Below the pieces are notes generated by a model, which saw nothing but the letters and a program-made list of their open reading frames with translations, was not told where the DNA came from and searched no databases. Of a DNA stretch of 22,900 bases, positions 21,701 through 22,900 are shown piece by piece (within the stretch, counting starts at the first letter, position 1; the number at the start of each line of letters is the position of its first letter). The stretch covers positions 1-22,900 of the forward strand of contig CAJUJK010000021.1 of NCBI GenBank assembly GCA_910586705.1, read 5' to 3'. Source of the stretch: an uncultured Lachnospiraceae bacterium (lineage in GTDB: Bacteria > Bacillota > Clostridia > Lachnospirales > Lachnospiraceae). Both the position numbers and the translations under genes were made by a program.

Positions 21701-22900
21701 CGAATCATTGAACGCCGTACCCGCCGCCACATGATCTTTCGTCGGCTTGCCGATGTACCTGCTGTCTGTCCAGTAGCGCATATTGAGATGGTCTTTGCTC
21801 GTACCGATATAGATCAGGTCATACGTCTCATTCAGCTTCTCGATCTTACCGATGAACTCAGCGGTCGTCATAACCGTGATATTCGCTTTCTCCACGTCGG
21901 GAGCCCACGTCTTGATCTGATCCAGCGTCAGTTCCGGCGTATCCGCCATTGCCGGCTGAATCTCCAGTACGCTGATCTCCTTCTTCGCCTTTACCTTTCT
22001 GCGGTCCGCGTAGTTCAGAATATGCCGCACCGCTTTCGCCTGGGATATCTTAGTGGAAAGCGGTTTATAGTTTCCCGATGAATCCGACTCGCGATACAGA
22101 TTCTCCAGCCTGATCTCGTCCAGAACACACTGGAAACCGGGCTCGATCTCGCCGCCCTCCTTATAAATCGTCGCTTCCGCGAAACGGTCGTTGATGATAG
22201 AGTCGCTTCCGTTGCCGAATCTGCAGTAAACATGCTCTTCCACAAAGTTTTTGTCAGCATCCTCCACAATGCCGTTTATCAGCTGCGTCGTTGTCAGTTT
22301 ACCGTAACTGTTGCGATGACTTTCATACCATTCACTCAGATTGTCCTGACAGAGCATTGCCGAGAGTCTGAATATATTGGTAGTTTCCAGCTTTTCATTG
22401 ACCAGAATACTTCCGCTCTCATCCTTCGTATACAAAATAGAGCCGTCGATCAGGCACGGCATCGCACCTGCAACTGTATTTTCAAAGAAATATTTTAACA
22501 AGTCTGCGGACAGATCGTTATCCGCCCCGTATGCAGACGCACCCGTGTCACCGATATCATTGTCGCTGACACTGTCGGAAGCCTTGTTACTCTTCTTATA
22601 AGAACTGCTGTTATTTTCTGAGACGCTGTTATTCTCTGAGACACTACTTCCCCCGGAACCGCCGTTATCCCCTTTGCCGTCCCCCTTCTCATCTGAACCG
22701 TCACCGTTGTTTCCGTCGCCGTCCCCTTTATCCTCTGTGCCGTCGCCGGTATTCCCGCTGCCGTTATCTCCTGTGCCGTCGCCAGTGTTCCCGCTGCCGT
22801 TATCTCCTGTGCCGCCACCGGTATTTCCGCCATCGTTATCTCCTGTGCCGCCGGTATTTCCGCCATCGTTATCTCCTGTGCCGCCGCCGGTATTTCCGCT
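18797..22900 (-). CDS. Large DUF5057-like surface/secreted protein, 5' end beyond window
   Basis: The frame is open to base 22900, so at least 1,367 residues are encoded and the true start and any signal peptide are outside. The first about 133 residues are a Gly/Asn/Asp/Thr/Ser-rich linker with 12-residue repeats (SGNTGGGTGDND pattern). The rest is a mixed alpha/beta protein with segments such as VMTTAEFIGKIEKLNETYDL, LIYIGTSKDHLNMRYWTDSR and YLKDFNMLILGFSDMYEDF, which resemble the DUF5057 family of Lachnospiraceae and related clostridia. A segment near KLYIDVNSDGKFSGSEEIED and one near DDDGDGQSDL look like Ca-binding DxDxDG loops. Composition suggests an extracellular protein. Position 35 bases before the pilus ATPase gene suggests a pilus-associated or adhesin role (inference). 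Confidence 0.78.
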   Translation of the reverse strand, partial: SGNTGGGTGDNDGGNTGGTGDNDGGNTGGGTGDNGSGNTGDGTGDNGSGNTGDGTEDKGDGDGNNGDGSDEKGDGKGDNGGSGGSSVSENNSVSENNSSSYKKSNKASDSVSDNDIGDTGASAYGADNDLSADLLKYFFENTVAGAMPCLIDGSILYTKDESGSILVNEKLETTNIFRLSAMLCQDNLSEWYESHRNSYGKLTTTQLINGIVEDADKNFVEEHVYCRFGNGSDSIINDRFAEATIYKEGGEIEPGFQCVLDEIRLENLYRESDSSGNYKPLSTKISQAKAVRHILNYADRRKVKAKKEISVLEIQPAMADTPELTLDQIKTWAPDVEKANITVMTTAEFIGKIEKLNETYDLIYIGTSKDHLNMRYWTDSRYIGKPTKDHVAAGTAFNDSDMDGLIYYNIGDKRVMTVPMAGLLDTEYPRGRGDWTYFYNYTRYGGNDISKEKMDALISFMDGSYPIIIADDFLEQPVTVFADREHKGARVNLAEGEYTQARLTELGVKTADISSIKVKEGYRVTLFDRDNFKYYSLSLDSKAEETYDLSKCKYGNRSDTWDNKTVSLIVEREEDATPARKIDGDHIDNCTYLYEFVQKAMKEKYLNFYAWGDIAENSELFKFYLNRPKVSLEDEAANGELKEGSNIYYIESDINGRYDLQYKFRIQNEGTASYSTRYNCKLYIDVNSDGKFSGSEEIEDIVLTQGGSQVSADNLYADREYILSRAVPVGYKGLLPWRVEITQADNPNIYTSMSGYTKLKGMEKEVLKICQINRTERYGAVINLQTEVAQKGNYFNTLIYGGEYDGESYPGIADEFELDITTIDINQFHSEYYANNNYLKDFNMLILGFSDMYEDFEGDAESGPMGAIVDFINSGKSVLLGHDTTSFFNSPGAENDIKGYPWRNNLKDLRGQAADETRNAATLNKYVRPLVGMDRYGVLQTDVLKRGDVLEKGTGSYDEVVDSGKDVAYKPKSGRKETVPEVHGYTYSLISAKDQKVLIDEGTSDKYQYTKWNLMSSGYNRVPEIVFENKYTNIRYDAAYFWDNSREDDPARYGELENVTNGEIDKVHATQVNQGQITEYPYKLKKDFEVAQTHAQYYQLDYTADDDGDGQSDLVVWYCLGGRTSSDSAKTKTVYSQSPNDVRNNYYIYNKGNITYTGMGHSAGKDPRYTFEEAKLFINTMIASYQAGIRDPQVRVLKSGVPEADEMKLLYRYYDQGNKFSLNDELTAEGYEKIYFTVQDTNLIKGTRQIASQVYYKDDGGSLEIDADEVPGADGQMVKQKVRVSPVPGSICSAKDDSVVASDNLVSGGVYYIQVPKSIMQKSEGGLDLYFEAQTTLTTNTAKQNVYTTEKAYAKLRVLQAYLFDLE
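22724..22900. repeat. 36-bp minisatellite coding for Gly/Asn/Asp repeats
   Basis: About five imperfect units of 36 bp (one 33 bp) encode SGNTGGGTGDND, GGNTGGTGDND, GGNTGGGTGDNG, SGNTGDGTGDNG and SGNTGDGTEDKG. All unit lengths are multiples of three, so copy change would alter linker length but keep the frame. The array runs off the window. Confidence 0.85.

Noticed and set aside
22495..22866. 123-residue Ala/Ile/Thr-rich ORF on the minus strand
   Set aside because: It is another frame of the Gly/Asn/Asp repeat at the start of the DUF5057-like gene, which is open through the same bases and continuous with the conserved domain.

Overview
The window is the integrase-proximal part of a temperate tailed-phage prophage (about 1-16140) joined to host chromosome (about 16140-22900). 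Host genes (a ComM/YifB homologue, a PilB/GspE-type ATPase and a large DUF5057-like surface protein), GGAGG-type ribosome binding sites and the phage gene families point to a Gram-positive anaerobe of the Clostridia, most likely Lachnospiraceae. This is inferred from family resemblance only. No structural or packaging genes are present, so the rest of the prophage lies to the left of base 1.

Prophage layout, right to left. The tyrosine integrase (14906-15964, +) lies next to the junction with the host comM/yifB gene. The junction cuts that gene just before its AAA+ domain. The immunity region (13720-14751) has a CI-like repressor and a degenerate ImmA-like protein on + and a Cro-like protein on -. 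The two transcription units are driven by divergent sigma-A-type promoters whose -10 boxes lie in a perfect 17-bp inverted repeat. All further genes are on the minus strand and form one early unit: antirepressor, small HTH protein, cold-shock protein, small membrane protein, membrane-anchored lytic transglycosylase, SbcC/Rad50-like ATPase, RecT, RecB-type exonuclease, HNH-like protein, several conserved phage proteins, RusA resolvase, replisome organiser, DnaC-like loader and a four-finger zinc-ribbon protein.

The left end is the most unusual part. A cytosine-C5 methyltransferase is split into a catalytic N-terminal half (2253-3362) and a C-terminal half carrying motifs IX/X (474 to about 986). 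Between them are seven overlapping mini-ORFs (39-99 residues). Each has a G-rich Shine-Dalgarno-like sequence and start codon and encodes a divergent copy of the repeat module that is normally fused inside phage methyltransferases of this type. Four of the small ORFs contain or abut poly-G tracts (7, 8, 9 and 10 G on the coding strand) placed so that slippage changes the reading frame. The next gene, a PAPS-reductase/PP-loop protein, runs in frame into at least 13 GACA units that reach the window edge. The locus therefore looks like a phase-variable DNA-modification cassette built from shuffled modules. A near-perfect parS-like palindrome lies just upstream of the methyltransferase.

Host region: truncated comM (16137-16835, -), a pilB/gspE-like ATPase (17067-18761, -) with a clear terminator, and a DUF5057-like protein of more than 1,360 residues with a Gly/Asp/Asn-rich N-terminal repeat, open at the right edge.
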